64,000 bases of DNA from Streptomyces mobaraensis NBRC 13819 = DSM 40847 (GCF_017916255.1 NZ_CP072827.1:6721501-6785500); one strand, 5' to 3'. Positions 34,494 to 43,570 are shown, counted from the first letter of the stretch. Notes: generated from the sequence alone by a model not told the origin. Program-made: numbers and translations.

Positions 34494-35549
34494 TTAGATA
34501 AACTTGTCGAGCGTCCAAGAGACCTGCCCGCGGAGATAGGGGACACTTGCATAGGCGAAGGCGCGCGGCCGGATTTCTTCTCCGGGATTGCCTGACATCA
34601 GGTAACACATCACGGTCGTCCCCGCGTCGAGTCGGAACCACTGGGAGAACGCCAAAGCGGAAGTCACCTCAGTGCGTCGTCCGAACTGCGTGATGAACGC
34701 CTTCTTGCTCTTGGTGTCGAACTCGAACATGTCTGAGGGGCCCAGTTCCAGGGGTAGGCGCCCGTACTTCGTGATCCCGATCTTCCCGACCAGGTCACCC
34801 GTGGGGGCCTCAAGTGCCAGAGCGTCCACGCTGTATCCGGTTGGTGGTTTGCGTACCTCCACCCAGACGCCGCCCTGTGCCGGGCCGTAGACCTTGAAGG
34901 CCATGTCGGATGGGGCCATTGAGCCGTTGGCGACCACGGCCGGCATCTGGTCGCGGATCTGGGCCGTGTTGGGTATCTCTGCCGCAGTCCCGTTGGTGAA
35001 GTCGAACATCGGGGCGTCGGGGCTGGTCACGTCGATCCCGCCCTTGTCCCAGGTGCCGGCCGTCATGTCCCGGTGGTACGTGCCGGTCGCCCTGATCCAC
35101 GGGTCGGTGCAGTCGAACTGCACGTCGATGATGGGCGACAGGGTGGACGCATATTTGCTGTCGATGGTCACCGAACGCTTCCGTACGCGGCCCCGGACCT
35201 TTGCCATGGCGCCCTGAGCCACACCGGGGATGCAGAAGTGGAGCTCTTCCTCCCTTTCCCCGTACGTGAAGGCGCCGTTGACCTCACCCATCAGGTCGGC
35301 CAGTTTGGTCGGGTCCTTGGCGACGACGCGGAAGCTGAGGTGGATCGTGCGACCGCGCATCCAGTCGCGCCCCGGCCAACGCCCGTGGGTGGCCACCATC
35401 TCGATGTCGTAGTCCTTGATTTCAGGCATGTCACCGATACCGGAGATCTCCAGAGGGATGAGCGGGGAGTCGTCCCCGAGGAGGACCCCGCGGTACCACA
35501 GGGTCCAGTCCTTCCCCGGGAACTTGTCCGTCCGTGCGCTGTCTCTCAA
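34494..35549 (-). CDS. Distal tail (Dit-like) protein
   Basis: 351 aa if started at the TTG at 35549, which has GGAAGGG about 7 bases upstream. A TTG at 35570 is in frame but lies inside the preceding hairpin. The domain pattern DIEMVATHGRWPGRDWMRGR, then TIHLSFRVVAKDPTKLADLM resembles siphovirus tail components (Dit) that cap the tail tube. It directly follows the tape measure gene, the expected place. Confidence 0.85.
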   Translation of the reverse strand: MRDSARTDKFPGKDWTLWYRGVLLGDDSPLIPLEISGIGDMPEIKDYDIEMVATHGRWPGRDWMRGRTIHLSFRVVAKDPTKLADLMGEVNGAFTYGEREEELHFCIPGVAQGAMAKVRGRVRKRSVTIDSKYASTLSPIIDVQFDCTDPWIRATGTYHRDMTAGTWDKGGIDVTSPDAPMFDFTNGTAAEIPNTAQIRDQMPAVVANGSMAPSDMAFKVYGPAQGGVWVEVRKPPTGYSVDALALEAPTGDLVGKIGITKYGRLPLELGPSDMFEFDTKSKKAFITQFGRRTEVTSALAFSQWFRLDAGTTVMCYLMSGNPGEEIRPRAFAYASVPYLRGQVSWTLDKFI

Positions 35550-35569
35550 CGTGTGACCCTTCCACGCCA

Positions 35570-35619
35570 AAGGGGCCGCCCATGAGGACGACCCCTTACT
35601 TAGTTAGTTAGATGTTTGG
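35570..35619. repeat. Hairpin plus TTAGTTAGTTA repeat module, copy 3
   Basis: AAGGGGCCGCCCATGAGGAC then GACCCCTT (35,570-35,598), followed by TTACTTAGTTAGTTAG and ATGTTTGG to 35,619. It is nearly identical over about 50 bases to the module at 40,858, 5.3 kb away, although the genes around them are unrelated. It separates the tape measure gene from the Dit gene. Confidence 0.75.
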
Positions 35620-35662
35620 GGCAGGCCCCTTCCGTCGCTCTTGAGCGGCGCTGATCAGCACC

Positions 35663-38600
35663 TCATCGCGTGATCCGCTTCAGCTGCCAGGCCACCTCGC
35701 GAGAGATCGCGAGCGGGTCGGCGTTGGTGCTGGCGTTCACCGTCACCTGGTTCTGCGTGACGGGCTCGGCGTCAGAGGAGCGCTTCTCCGTAGGAGAGTT
35801 GAGGGCTGAGGATAGGGCGCCTCCGCTTTCGTACGAGGAGTACGTCGATTCGGGCAGTTCCTCGCGGAACTGGTCCGCATCGAAGGGTGCCGCGTACGCG
35901 AGCATGAACGGGCTCATGGCCATGGGCGCCATCGAGTAGGCAGCGGAACGCGACTCCGAAGCGACCTTGTTGATCTCGGTGACCGTCTTCGTCGTGTTGA
36001 CCTGCACGTTGATCGTGTAGGTCTGCGAAGTCACCGCGTTCAATGCCGACTTCATGGAGTTGGCGGCCGTGCGGACCGCGTTCGCCGCCCGGTTGGCCTC
36101 GGTCTGCACCGTGTTCGCGTAGCCGGGCCACTTGTCGCCGGCATCCTTCGGGACCGCACCTAGTGCCTTCGTGGCTTCCCTGCTGTGCGAGTCGATTCGA
36201 GACTTCGCCGTGCTCAGTGTCGTCTCGATCTTCTTGGCCAGATCGTTCCATGCCTGCGAGCTGGTCACGTTCATGTTCGTCGTGCCGGTCTTGGCGTCGT
36301 TGACGATCTTGTCCCACGTCGCACGAGACGATGCACTCATGCCGTCGTAGGCCGACTTCGATGCCTCCTTGGCGCCGTCCATGTTGGACTTGATGCCGTC
36401 CTTGCCCTTCTGGGCGCCCTGCGTCGCCTGCTGAGCCATCCGTTCGGCCTGGAGTGCCACCGCGTCGGCCGTGGCCGAAGAGCCAGTCTGGAGCGAATCG
36501 AAGATGGTCTTCGACTTGTCGTTCATGGTGTTCATGTGCGTCGTCCAGGACACCTCGGCCTGGGATGCGGCGGTATCGACACGGATCTGAGCGTTCTCGG
36601 CGGCGGTGCCGATCCCGTTGTTGATCTGGTCGGTGTACTCCTGGATGTTGGACCAGTTGGTGAGGATTCCGTCCTTCATCTGGCCGTGCGCCTGGGCGAC
36701 CTGCTGTGTGGCTGTGAGGGCCTGCTGCTGGATCGCGAGGAGCGTCGAGTTCGTGCTCTCCTGGAGGTCATCGAACATCGTCCGCGTGTCCTGTGCGGTC
36801 TCCTTGTTGTCCGAGGTGAACTTGCCCTTCAGCCAATCCCAGGCGCCGCCCAGGGACTTGAACGCACCGGGCAGGTCGCCGGTCATGAGCTGCGAGGCCG
36901 CGGTCATGCCGGCGGCCAGCGGAGTCAGCAGGTCAACGAAGCGGGCGAGACTGTCAATCAGGGCCGGACCTATGGCCTTTGCCAGGTTGGCGAAGTTCTC
37001 ACCCAGGCTCACCAGGGCCGCGATCATCTCCGGCTTCGTCAGCTCCGTCATGAGGTCGCCCATGACGACGACCATGCGCTTGATGCTCTCCACCACGGAG
37101 GAGTCGGAGAGATTCGTCAGGATCTCAGCGATCACGTCGCCGATCGCCATCATGATGTCAGGCGAGGCGTTCGCCCAGACCACCATGAAGTTCTCCAGGG
37201 CGGGCATGACCTTCTCCATCGCCGCGCCGATGCCGTCGAGCACGGTGGGCAGGACGCGGGCGCCGGCGGCCATGAAGCGGGCCATGGGTTCGGCCGAGTC
37301 GGAGAAGGCTTGAGCGATGGCCTCGAATGCCTTGCCGAAGTCCTCGCCGTGCCGGGTGGCCTCCTCGACCCATCGGCCAACGCCCTGGCCCAGAAGGCGA
37401 AGCCCCTCCTGGACGTGCGTCATGAACGAGTCGAACTCGGTGGTGTCGAGCGCTCTGCCCATCCGCTCACCGAGTTCATCGAAGAACGCGGCGACCCCGT
37501 CTGCGACCTTGCCCAATGCGGTTGCTCCGTTGGACATGTTGACCATGAAGCGGCCCAGGGCCATGACCACCACATCGATCCCGCGGCCCATCTCGCGGAC
37601 GACTCCGCCGAACTTCTCGCCGTTGGCGGCGAAGAGCTGAACGAAGTTGCCGAAGGTTCGTCCGAGGCCGATGAAGGTGTCCTTCAGGGCATCGGCGAAG
37701 GCCACCATCCCCGACTCTTGAAGAGCGCTTGTGACTCTGGGGAGTACCTGGTCGACAAAGCCTGTCAGCGAATCGACCAGTGGCTGAACGAACTTGGACC
37801 CGGCGTCGAAGAACTCCTCCAGTTCCGGGCTGATCTTGTCGAGCCACTTCACGATCCCGTCGAACGCCTTATCGAAGGCGTCGAACATGCTCGACGCGGC
37901 AGGTCTGACCTTGGACTCAAGGACCGACTTCAGTTCCTTGAACTTCTCCTTCACCTTGTCGGTGTTGAGAAGCATCAGGCCCAGCGCACCGACCATCGGC
38001 AGCAGTGGAACCGTCGCCAAGGCGAGCGCAGCCGCGCCGGCCGAAGCCATCGCAAGGGCCATGGCGCCCAGCAGGCCGACGATGCCGACCGCCGCACTGA
38101 TCATCGAGGCGAGGGCGGCACCCAGCGCCGAGATGACGCCGACCAGGGCGCCGCCCGCGAAGACCACCAGGCCGAAGGTCGAGGCCAGCACGACCAGCGT
38201 GATGACGAGCTGGGGGATGCTGGAGGCCATCGAGACGAACGCCTGGCCCATCTTGCTGGCGAACCCGGAGGCCGAATCCGCCATGCCCGCCAGTGATCCG
38301 GTAATCCGGGCCGACATCGCGGCGAAGGCTCCTGACCCCTCAGCCGCCGCGGCCGTCGCGGAGGCTCCCACTTTCAGCAGGCCGGCGCCCAGAGCCGCCG
38401 CCACACCGATCACGCCGGTCAGGACAGCGCCGAGACTCTTGAACGCCAAGGTGCCTGTACGCCAGAGCGAGTTGAGCATCCGGGCCGCGGTGTAGATGAA
38501 GTTATTTCGGATGTTGGTGGTGATGACCACCTCGCGCCGATGCGTCAGCCACGCGAGACGGGCGGCCACGGCAGCCACACGAGCGTTGTCGAGGTCGGGA

Positions 38601-39196
38601 TTGATGTCCACCTCTCGCCGGCGCTCCAGAGCCTTGAGGGCGGTCCTCGCGCGGGTCGCGTCCAGGTTTGCCTGGATGTAGACGTTCCGGTGCCGGTCCT
38701 CCCCGCCGAGCGCCGCAAGGCGCATGCGTGCACGGGCGTCGTCCAGCTCGGCCCGGAGCTGCACGTGACGGTCGCGGACCAGGCGGTCAAGTTCGAGCTC
38801 GGCCTTGACCGCATCGACCTCCGCCCGGAGAGCGATCTCCTCGTTCTGCAAGGCCCGACGGATCTTGCGCTTGAGGGCAGCGTCATCAATGTCGACGTCG
38901 AGCTTGTTGTCCTTGATCACCGCGTCAACGGTCATCGTCCGATCTCGTGCCGCTGCCGCCAGCTTCGCCTTGGCCGCAGTGGTGTCCGCATCGACCTTGA
39001 CGTTGATGCGCCGATCTCGCGACAGGGCTTCGAGTTGGCCCTCGACCTTCGCTGTGTCAGCGACGACTTCGAGCTTCAGCTTCTTGCCGTTGAACCAGGC
39101 GATCAGCTTCGCTATCTCACGCTTGAACTTCGAGGTGTCGGGAACGACTCGGATATTGACCGCACCAACGGTCTTGCCGCCAGGTCCGTCAGCCAT
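35663..39196 (-). CDS. Tail tape measure protein
   Basis: 1177 aa, the longest gene of the window, as expected for the tail-length ruler. The N-terminus has repeated helical units with VDADTT/INVKVDAD, INPDLDNAR and similar copies (residues 10-230). Central hydrophobic segments lie at about 265-285, 325-355 and 360-420. The C-terminus is coiled-coil with many Gln, Ala and Thr. It follows the tail chaperone pair. At about 3.5 kb it predicts a siphovirus tail of roughly 170-180 nm, using the usual 0.15 nm per residue. Confidence 0.95.
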   Translation of the reverse strand: MADGPGGKTVGAVNIRVVPDTSKFKREIAKLIAWFNGKKLKLEVVADTAKVEGQLEALSRDRRINVKVDADTTAAKAKLAAAARDRTMTVDAVIKDNKLDVDIDDAALKRKIRRALQNEEIALRAEVDAVKAELELDRLVRDRHVQLRAELDDARARMRLAALGGEDRHRNVYIQANLDATRARTALKALERRREVDINPDLDNARVAAVAARLAWLTHRREVVITTNIRNNFIYTAARMLNSLWRTGTLAFKSLGAVLTGVIGVAAALGAGLLKVGASATAAAAEGSGAFAAMSARITGSLAGMADSASGFASKMGQAFVSMASSIPQLVITLVVLASTFGLVVFAGGALVGVISALGAALASMISAAVGIVGLLGAMALAMASAGAAALALATVPLLPMVGALGLMLLNTDKVKEKFKELKSVLESKVRPAASSMFDAFDKAFDGIVKWLDKISPELEEFFDAGSKFVQPLVDSLTGFVDQVLPRVTSALQESGMVAFADALKDTFIGLGRTFGNFVQLFAANGEKFGGVVREMGRGIDVVVMALGRFMVNMSNGATALGKVADGVAAFFDELGERMGRALDTTEFDSFMTHVQEGLRLLGQGVGRWVEEATRHGEDFGKAFEAIAQAFSDSAEPMARFMAAGARVLPTVLDGIGAAMEKVMPALENFMVVWANASPDIMMAIGDVIAEILTNLSDSSVVESIKRMVVVMGDLMTELTKPEMIAALVSLGENFANLAKAIGPALIDSLARFVDLLTPLAAGMTAASQLMTGDLPGAFKSLGGAWDWLKGKFTSDNKETAQDTRTMFDDLQESTNSTLLAIQQQALTATQQVAQAHGQMKDGILTNWSNIQEYTDQINNGIGTAAENAQIRVDTAASQAEVSWTTHMNTMNDKSKTIFDSLQTGSSATADAVALQAERMAQQATQGAQKGKDGIKSNMDGAKEASKSAYDGMSASSRATWDKIVNDAKTGTTNMNVTSSQAWNDLAKKIETTLSTAKSRIDSHSREATKALGAVPKDAGDKWPGYANTVQTEANRAANAVRTAANSMKSALNAVTSQTYTINVQVNTTKTVTEINKVASESRSAAYSMAPMAMSPFMLAYAAPFDADQFREELPESTYSSYESGGALSSALNSPTEKRSSDAEPVTQNQVTVNASTNADPLAISREVAWQLKRITR

Positions 39197-39205
39197 GGAA
39201 CCTCC

Positions 39206-39748
39206 CTAACTTACTTTGAACGGGGCCCCCTTCCCTTCTGTCGAAGAGGAGCGGGCCAGGATTGCAGAGGGAATGGCAAACGTTTTCTGGCCGCTTTCGC
39301 CGTACAGCTCGCGATCCTCGGACGGGTCTGGAAGCTCGTCATCGAGGGCGTTGGCGAATGGGTTGTACTTCTTCTCGTTCTCCTTGGTGGCACCCGGACG
39401 GCGGTATGGCTCGGGCTGTTTCACGCTCCTCGGGTTCTTTACCTTGGAGCGGATAAAGGAGGTATGCATGGACTGAATCGCATCCAGCATCTCGGCCAGG
39501 ATGAACGTGTTGCGGTCCCAGCCGAAGTCGGAAACGCCTCCCTCGCAAAGCGCCCTGCTCTTGAACGCAGACTCCAACGGCAAGTGCTCGATGAGCGCGA
39601 GGCAATAGCGGGGAGGCAGCTCTCCAGTGAAGAGGCCGTGAATGTCGATTCCGTAGAACCGCATCAGGTCAGCAGCTATCTCTCCGCCGAACTCGTCAAG
39701 GGCTTTGCGGAGGCTTAGGAGTTTCCCGCTTCGCCCTCCTCCATCCAA
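39206..39748 (-). CDS. Tail assembly chaperone, frameshift-expressed T part
   Basis: 180 codons counted from a TTG at 39748, but the natural entry is a minus-1 frameshift from the gene before it. The sequence (LPPRYCLALIEHLPLESAFK, MHTSFIRSKVKNPRSVKQPE) fits the T domain of G/GT chaperones, which binds the tape measure protein and is produced only as a G-T fusion. The frame is continuous with codons just after the GGGAAAC site. Confidence 0.88.
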   Translation of the reverse strand: MDGGGRSGKLLSLRKALDEFGGEIAADLMRFYGIDIHGLFTGELPPRYCLALIEHLPLESAFKSRALCEGGVSDFGWDRNTFILAEMLDAIQSMHTSFIRSKVKNPRSVKQPEPYRRPGATKENEKKYNPFANALDDELPDPSEDRELYGESGQKTFAIPSAILARSSSTEGKGAPFKVS

Positions 39749-40041
39749 GCCGTGAAGACCTGATTCCGAGCCGACATCGGCAGCTTATCGAGTGCATCGC
39801 GGAGGCCGTCCTTCTTGTCGGCCGCAGCAACCAGGCACTTGTCCATGGCATCGATCTTGCCCTCTTCGGAAACCTTCTCGCTCTGGATGATGTCGATGTA
39901 CTTGAGGACCGACTTGAAGTCGGCACCCGGAAGGTTCTCGAATCGCCGCAGCTTGATGGTCTCGCCCTTGAGTCCCTTCAGCTCAAGGGCCGGAGCCTTC
40001 TCCGCCTCGGCCAGCAGTGCCTTGAAGTCCAGAATCGCCAT
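39715..40041 (-). CDS. Tail assembly chaperone G
   Basis: 108 aa, charged, helical (FKALLAEAEKAPALELKGLK, LDKLPMSARNQVFTAWMEEG). It lies between the major tail protein and the tape measure gene, where all long-tailed phages keep the G/GT chaperones. The zero-frame product ends just after a slippery heptamer; a minor share continues as the fusion. It keeps the tape measure soluble during tail assembly (known for the family). Confidence 0.88.
   Translation of the reverse strand: MAILDFKALLAEAEKAPALELKGLKGETIKLRRFENLPGADFKSVLKYIDIIQSEKVSEEGKIDAMDKCLVAAADKKDGLRDALDKLPMSARNQVFTAWMEEGEAGNS
39721..39727 (-). other. Minus-1 ribosomal slippery site GGGAAAC in tail chaperone gene
   Basis: Leftward strand codons are GCG GGA AAC TCC TAA, giving G-GGA-AAC, a classical X-XXY-YYZ heptamer two codons before the zero-frame stop. 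Slipping yields GGG AAA CTC CTA, the frame of the T part. Confidence 0.85.
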
Positions 40042-40110
40042 AGTCTTTCTCCCTTTCAGAAAGTCGAATGTGAATGCCTCCCTTTCGCCTGGTGAGCGCA
40101 GGCCGAAGAA

Positions 40111-40151
40111 ACCCCCCGGAGCGGAAAGGGAGTAAACACTCCGGGGGGTTG
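40111..40151. terminator. Terminator after the major tail protein gene
   Basis: A 10-base perfect stem (CCCCCCGGAG with CTCCGGGGGG) with TTTCTTC on its leftward side follows the stop of the major tail gene. It probably reduces read-through, so that the tube protein is made in excess over chaperones and tape measure. Confidence 0.8.
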
Positions 40152-40154
40152 GTA

Positions 40155-40826
40155 TTAGAGGTCGCGGTCCGCCGTGATGCGGACCTTCGGGAACACGCGT
40201 CCCAGGCCGTCTCGGTCAGAACCGGGGATAATCTTGTTGTCCTTGTCCAGCTCCAGGTAGGCCCGGCCCTTCACGATGGAGGCCCGAACGGGAACCTCGG
40301 TAAGGGCGGACGGGTCCAGCGTGATGCTGTCGGCGCCGATCAGACGTACCGAGGGGTAGTACCAGGCCACGACGTGCTTGCCGTCCGTGCCGATGATGTA
40401 CAGGGCCTTGTCGGTCGTGGTCGGAGTGTTCGGGATGACGAACTGGCCATCCACAACAGCGGAGTCGCCGGCGCCGTAGTAGAGCTTCAGGGTCTCCAGG
40501 CTGATATCCGCCAGGTTCATCGTCATGGAATAGGACTTGGGCGGCGAAGTCACCTCAAGCGCCGGCACCTGCCAAGTGCCAAGAGTCTCGGGGTCGTCAC
40601 CCTCGACGGCCATTTCGATGCCGTTCTCAAGAGAGGTGTTGCCGATGGAGACCCACTTGGCCGCGATCTCCTTCAGGCCGTCCTTGTAGGTGAAGGAGAT
40701 GTCCCTGCCGGTCGGCTCGAAGGGGAACGTCGGAGGAGCGGGTGTATCGACCGGCGCGACGTAGACGTAGCCGGTCTTCGGGGCGAGAGCGTAGTGCTTC
40801 GGCTTCAGCTCCTCGGGGGTAGGCAT
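40155..40826 (-). CDS. Major tail (tube) protein
   Basis: 223 aa from the ATG at 40826 (AAAGGAGG 5 bases upstream). Beta-rich single domain (TFPFEPTGRDISFTYKDGLK, MTMNLADISLETLKLYYGAG) resembling the tube proteins of actinobacterial siphophages. It is flanked by a repeat-hairpin module before it and a terminator after it, consistent with separate high-level expression. Confidence 0.88.
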   Translation of the reverse strand: MPTPEELKPKHYALAPKTGYVYVAPVDTPAPPTFPFEPTGRDISFTYKDGLKEIAAKWVSIGNTSLENGIEMAVEGDDPETLGTWQVPALEVTSPPKSYSMTMNLADISLETLKLYYGAGDSAVVDGQFVIPNTPTTTDKALYIIGTDGKHVVAWYYPSVRLIGADSITLDPSALTEVPVRASIVKGRAYLELDKDNKIIPGSDRDGLGRVFPKVRITADRDL

Positions 40827-40857
40827 GTTGCCTCCTTTCAGCCCGTCAGGGCATGGC

Positions 40858-40908
40858 AAAGGGGCCGCCCATCAGGACGACCCCTTAGTTAGTTATTTGG
40901 ATACCTGG
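40858..40908. repeat. Hairpin plus TTAGTTAGTTA repeat module, copy 4
   Basis: AAAGGGGCCGCCCATCAGGA then CGACCCCTT (40,858-40,886) next to TTAGTTAGTTATTT and GGATACCTGG (40,885-40,908), between the tail terminator gene and the major tail gene. It differs from the module at 35,570 at only a few bases. Confidence 0.75.
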
Positions 40909-40919
40909 AGGAGCCCCCC

Positions 40920-41354
40920 TCACCGGTGGCTGTGGACGATGTAGCTCGCGACGAACCGGTGCACGTCGGGGTGGTTGAGCTGGGTGTCGCCAGGCGAGTA
41001 GAGGGGCCCCGTCACTTCCTTGAAGTGCGAGAGGCCGGGATTCCCGGGCTCGGACTTCGACCGGAAACGTTCAGTGCAAGCGGCCTTGAGGGAAGCTCGG
41101 ACCTGACGAGCGAGCAGTGACGCTTCCCGCCGCGAGTTGTGGAAGGCGTGGACCGTGAAGACTCCCGCGTCAAGGTGGTTGGAGTCGCGGGCCGTGCCGG
41201 AACTCTTGCGGATCATCACGAGCGGAAAGAGGTCGTACCAATCGTTCGGCATGGCCACCCGGATCGTCGGCTTTACGCCGAACTCCTTGTCCAGGTAGAC
41301 GCCGACAGCTTCGATGACGATTGCCTCGGAGTCGGGGAGGAGGTAGGCGGTCAA
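40920..41354 (-). CDS. Tail terminator / head-tail completion protein
   Basis: 144 aa from a TTG at 41354 that overlaps the stop of the gene before it (GAGGAGGG lies just upstream). The frame continues upstream but only as a shadow of that gene. The strings VIEAVGVYLDKEFGVKPTIR and GVFTVHAFHNSRREASLLAR fit the tail-terminator fold placed between connector proteins and the tube. Assigned from order and style. Confidence 0.75.
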   Translation of the reverse strand: MTAYLLPDSEAIVIEAVGVYLDKEFGVKPTIRVAMPNDWYDLFPLVMIRKSSGTARDSNHLDAGVFTVHAFHNSRREASLLARQVRASLKAACTERFRSKSEPGNPGLSHFKEVTGPLYSPGDTQLNHPDVHRFVASYIVHSHR

Positions 41355-41653
41355 CTCAATCCCTCCTCGATGATGTGGATTCCCTCGACCCACCTGAGCT
41401 TGGGGCCGCGCTTGGTCTCGCGTAGCCAGTGGCCGTAGTTGATGCTGATGATGTTCGGGTCCGTGAAGACGATCGCATAACCCTTGTTGTGGCGCCGGAT
41501 GTCGATGTGATTGATCAGCCAACCCGAATCGACGTGCCCGGCCGCCTTGGCCATGACCTTGGCCTTCTGCCTCTCCGCAGCCTCCTTCAGGGCTGCGGTG
41601 ACACCGGGGAGGCCGGCCACGATCTCGTTAGTCCTTGGATCGACCCATCCCAT
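41351..41653 (-). CDS. DUF5403-type neck / head-tail connector protein
   Basis: 100 aa. GLPGVTAALKEAAERQKAKV, ISINYGHWLRETKRGPKLRW and EGIHIIEEGL match the small HK97-gp10-like neck proteins annotated DUF5403 in actinophages. Overlaps genes on both sides. Confidence 0.75.
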   Translation of the reverse strand: MGWVDPRTNEIVAGLPGVTAALKEAAERQKAKVMAKAAGHVDSGWLINHIDIRRHNKGYAIVFTDPNIISINYGHWLRETKRGPKLRWVEGIHIIEEGLS

Positions 41654-41978
41654 GGCCGCCTCTCCTCTCGATGACCGCCGTAGCGAATTCAGTTCGCCTC
41701 GAACCTCGGTGTTTGCGTGGATACTCGCTCACGGTCCACGAGCGGCCTTCGAACTCGACCTCCGCCCACCTGTACGTGGGGAAGTCGCGTGCGATGAGCT
41801 TGTACCGGCCAGGTTCCGACCATCCCTGGGACGCGTTGTCGTCGGCGTCGATGGGCTGGGCGAACACCCGTAGGACGTGGGTCTTTCCGCGGCCCGGGAG
41901 CTTTCCTCCATACCCGTCGTCCTCCTCGGCGTGCTCGTGCACCACGATCTCGACAGGAGGGCGATTGAAAATTCCCAT
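41628..41978 (-). CDS. Head closure (head-tail stopper) protein
   Basis: 116 aa. VEIVVHEHAEEDDGYGGKLP and FEGRSWTVSEYPRKHRGSRR suit the small beta-barrel stopper proteins that follow the adaptor. It is placed third in the connector block, overlaps the next gene by 26 bases, and has no other domains. Confidence 0.7.
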   Translation of the reverse strand: MGIFNRPPVEIVVHEHAEEDDGYGGKLPGRGKTHVLRVFAQPIDADDNASQGWSEPGRYKLIARDFPTYRWAEVEFEGRSWTVSEYPRKHRGSRRTEFATAVIERRGGHGMGRSKD

Positions 41979-41989
41979 AGCCCTCCTTG

Positions 41990-42439
41990 CTATTCGGTGT
42001 CGAGGACGGTCTCAACGTTCTCGTCGTACGGGTATGCCTTGCGCTTGTTGATCTGGACGGCTCGAATCACGTCCAGCGTGCGGACGCCGTACTTGTTGGC
42101 CAGTTTCTCGATGAGCATGACCTCGGCCTTCGACGGAGCAAATCCGTTCGCTCCCTGTTCCGCGTAGCGGTACTGGTATTCACCGGCGCCCTCGGACACG
42201 AAGTTTTCGGGGTTGCGCATTCGGCGCTCGGCCATGGCCAGTGTCACCGCCCGGACTGCCGGAGGAGCGGGGACCTTTCGGCCTCCGTCCTCGCACCCCC
42301 AGTGGGGACTTCCGTATGCCCTGACGATGTCCGACGCGTCAGCCAGGGCGGCTTGCGCCTGGGCGCGGTCGGCGTCGTCCGTGAACGGCTTCCCCATGCG
42401 GGCTTCAAGGTCTGCCAGCTTGCCCAGAGGTTCACACAT
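41990..42439 (-). CDS. Head-tail adaptor protein
   Basis: 149 aa, helical. It starts MCEPLGKLADLEARMGKPFT, then DADRAQAQAALADASDIVRA, the usual layout of HK97 gp6-like adaptors that ring the portal (a short helix and a D-x-A-x-A-x-x-x-L helix). It directly follows the capsid gene, and a strong ribosome site (CTAGGAGG) precedes the start. Confidence 0.82.
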   Translation of the reverse strand: MCEPLGKLADLEARMGKPFTDDADRAQAQAALADASDIVRAYGSPHWGCEDGGRKVPAPPAVRAVTLAMAERRMRNPENFVSEGAGEYQYRYAEQGANGFAPSKAEVMLIEKLANKYGVRTLDVIRAVQINKRKAYPYDENVETVLDTE

Positions 42440-42489
42440 AGATACCTCCTAGGGGTCGAAGGGGCCCCGAAGGGCCCCTTCGCCACTGG

Positions 42490-43512
42490 TTACTTGGGGG
42501 TGGCCGCAGTCTTCGGCTTCAGCTCGACCTTCGCCTTGATGCCGCGGATGACCTTCTTGGTCGGCTGGACCTTGCCGGTCTTCTTGTCGCGGTAGATGTC
42601 GTCCACGACCGCGACGCCCGCGTAGGCGGAGAAGAAGGAGCGCTCGGACGCGGTCTCGCTCATGTAGTCGCGAATCCAGCGGAGCGCGTAACCGCCCTGG
42701 GCCTGGGAGGCTCCGAACGTCACACTCGGGGGAACGATGGGAGCGCGGGTCACGAGCTGCACAGCAGAAGGGTGGTAGGCGTAGAGCGAGTCCGGGTCGA
42801 TGTGGTTCGACTGGATCAGGGTGAAGCCGTAGAGCTTGCCGATCACCGCCTCGCGGAGTGCGGTGTCCGTGCCGGCCTCGGAGACCCGCGTCAGGTTGGG
42901 GTCGTTCATGAGCAGGCCGGCGACGTTGGCGCCCAGGACCAGGAAGCGGCCGGAGCCCGGGACGTTGTTGGCGGTCAGCTCGGCGGCCATAAAGGAGATC
43001 TGGAAACGGATCTGCTGGGCGATGTCGATGTAGTTGCCCGGCTCGTGCTCGATGGTGAGCTTGCCCGCGGTGGTCTTCTCGGCGGCAGAGAACTGCTCCA
43101 GCGCGCCAGCGACGATCCGCTCCAGGCGGTTCACGACAGCGTCGGTCTGCGGAAGCGCGACCTGAGTCGCGAAGTCCTCGATCTCCAGGGAGAGTTCGGC
43201 GTCAGAGAGCTGGATCGCACTGTAGACGTGCTTGTTCAGCTCGACATTGAGGACGGACTCCTTCTTCGACTCGACGGCGATCCTGCCGTCGGTCCGCTCG
43301 CCAGTGCCGGGAAGAAGACCTTCCTGGTTGCCGTCGAGCATGAAGGGCCGGCGGATCGCGACGGCCTGGCCGACGGTGCCGTCGAACTGGTCGGCGCTCT
43401 GCTTCTGGACGGTGGCCGCAAGGACCGTCGCCGCTTCGAGATTCGCGATCGATGCGGAGACGAGCTTGTCTGCATTGATGAACTGTCGATCAGCGGTGGA
43501 GCTAATAGCCAA
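42490..43512 (-). CDS. Major capsid protein (HK97 fold, P22-coat-like group)
   Basis: 340 aa from the TTG at 43512, which has AGAAGGAG 7 bases upstream. The ATG nine codons earlier lies at the edge of a hairpin and has no ribosome site. Features are a DGTVGQAVAIRRPFMLDG N-terminal part, VYSAIQLSDAELSLEIEDFA, and a compact C-terminal domain (TRAPIVPPSVTFGASQAQGG). It follows a scaffold gene, as in other phages using this fold. It should be the most strongly expressed late gene. Confidence 0.88.
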   Translation of the reverse strand: MAISSTADRQFINADKLVSASIANLEAATVLAATVQKQSADQFDGTVGQAVAIRRPFMLDGNQEGLLPGTGERTDGRIAVESKKESVLNVELNKHVYSAIQLSDAELSLEIEDFATQVALPQTDAVVNRLERIVAGALEQFSAAEKTTAGKLTIEHEPGNYIDIAQQIRFQISFMAAELTANNVPGSGRFLVLGANVAGLLMNDPNLTRVSEAGTDTALREAVIGKLYGFTLIQSNHIDPDSLYAYHPSAVQLVTRAPIVPPSVTFGASQAQGGYALRWIRDYMSETASERSFFSAYAGVAVVDDIYRDKKTGKVQPTKKVIRGIKAKVELKPKTAATPK

Positions 43513-43545
43513 GGGGTTACTCCTTCTGTAAGAGGACATGAAGAA

Positions 43546-43565
43546 GCCCCCTGTCGACAGGGGGC
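43546..43565. terminator. Hairpin between scaffold and capsid genes
   Basis: GCCCCCTGTCGACAGGGGGC is a perfect 20-base palindrome, followed leftward by TTCTTC. It is a weak terminator or an mRNA-stabilising hairpin at the 5' end of the capsid message. Confidence 0.65.
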
Positions 43566-43570
43566 CGCGT

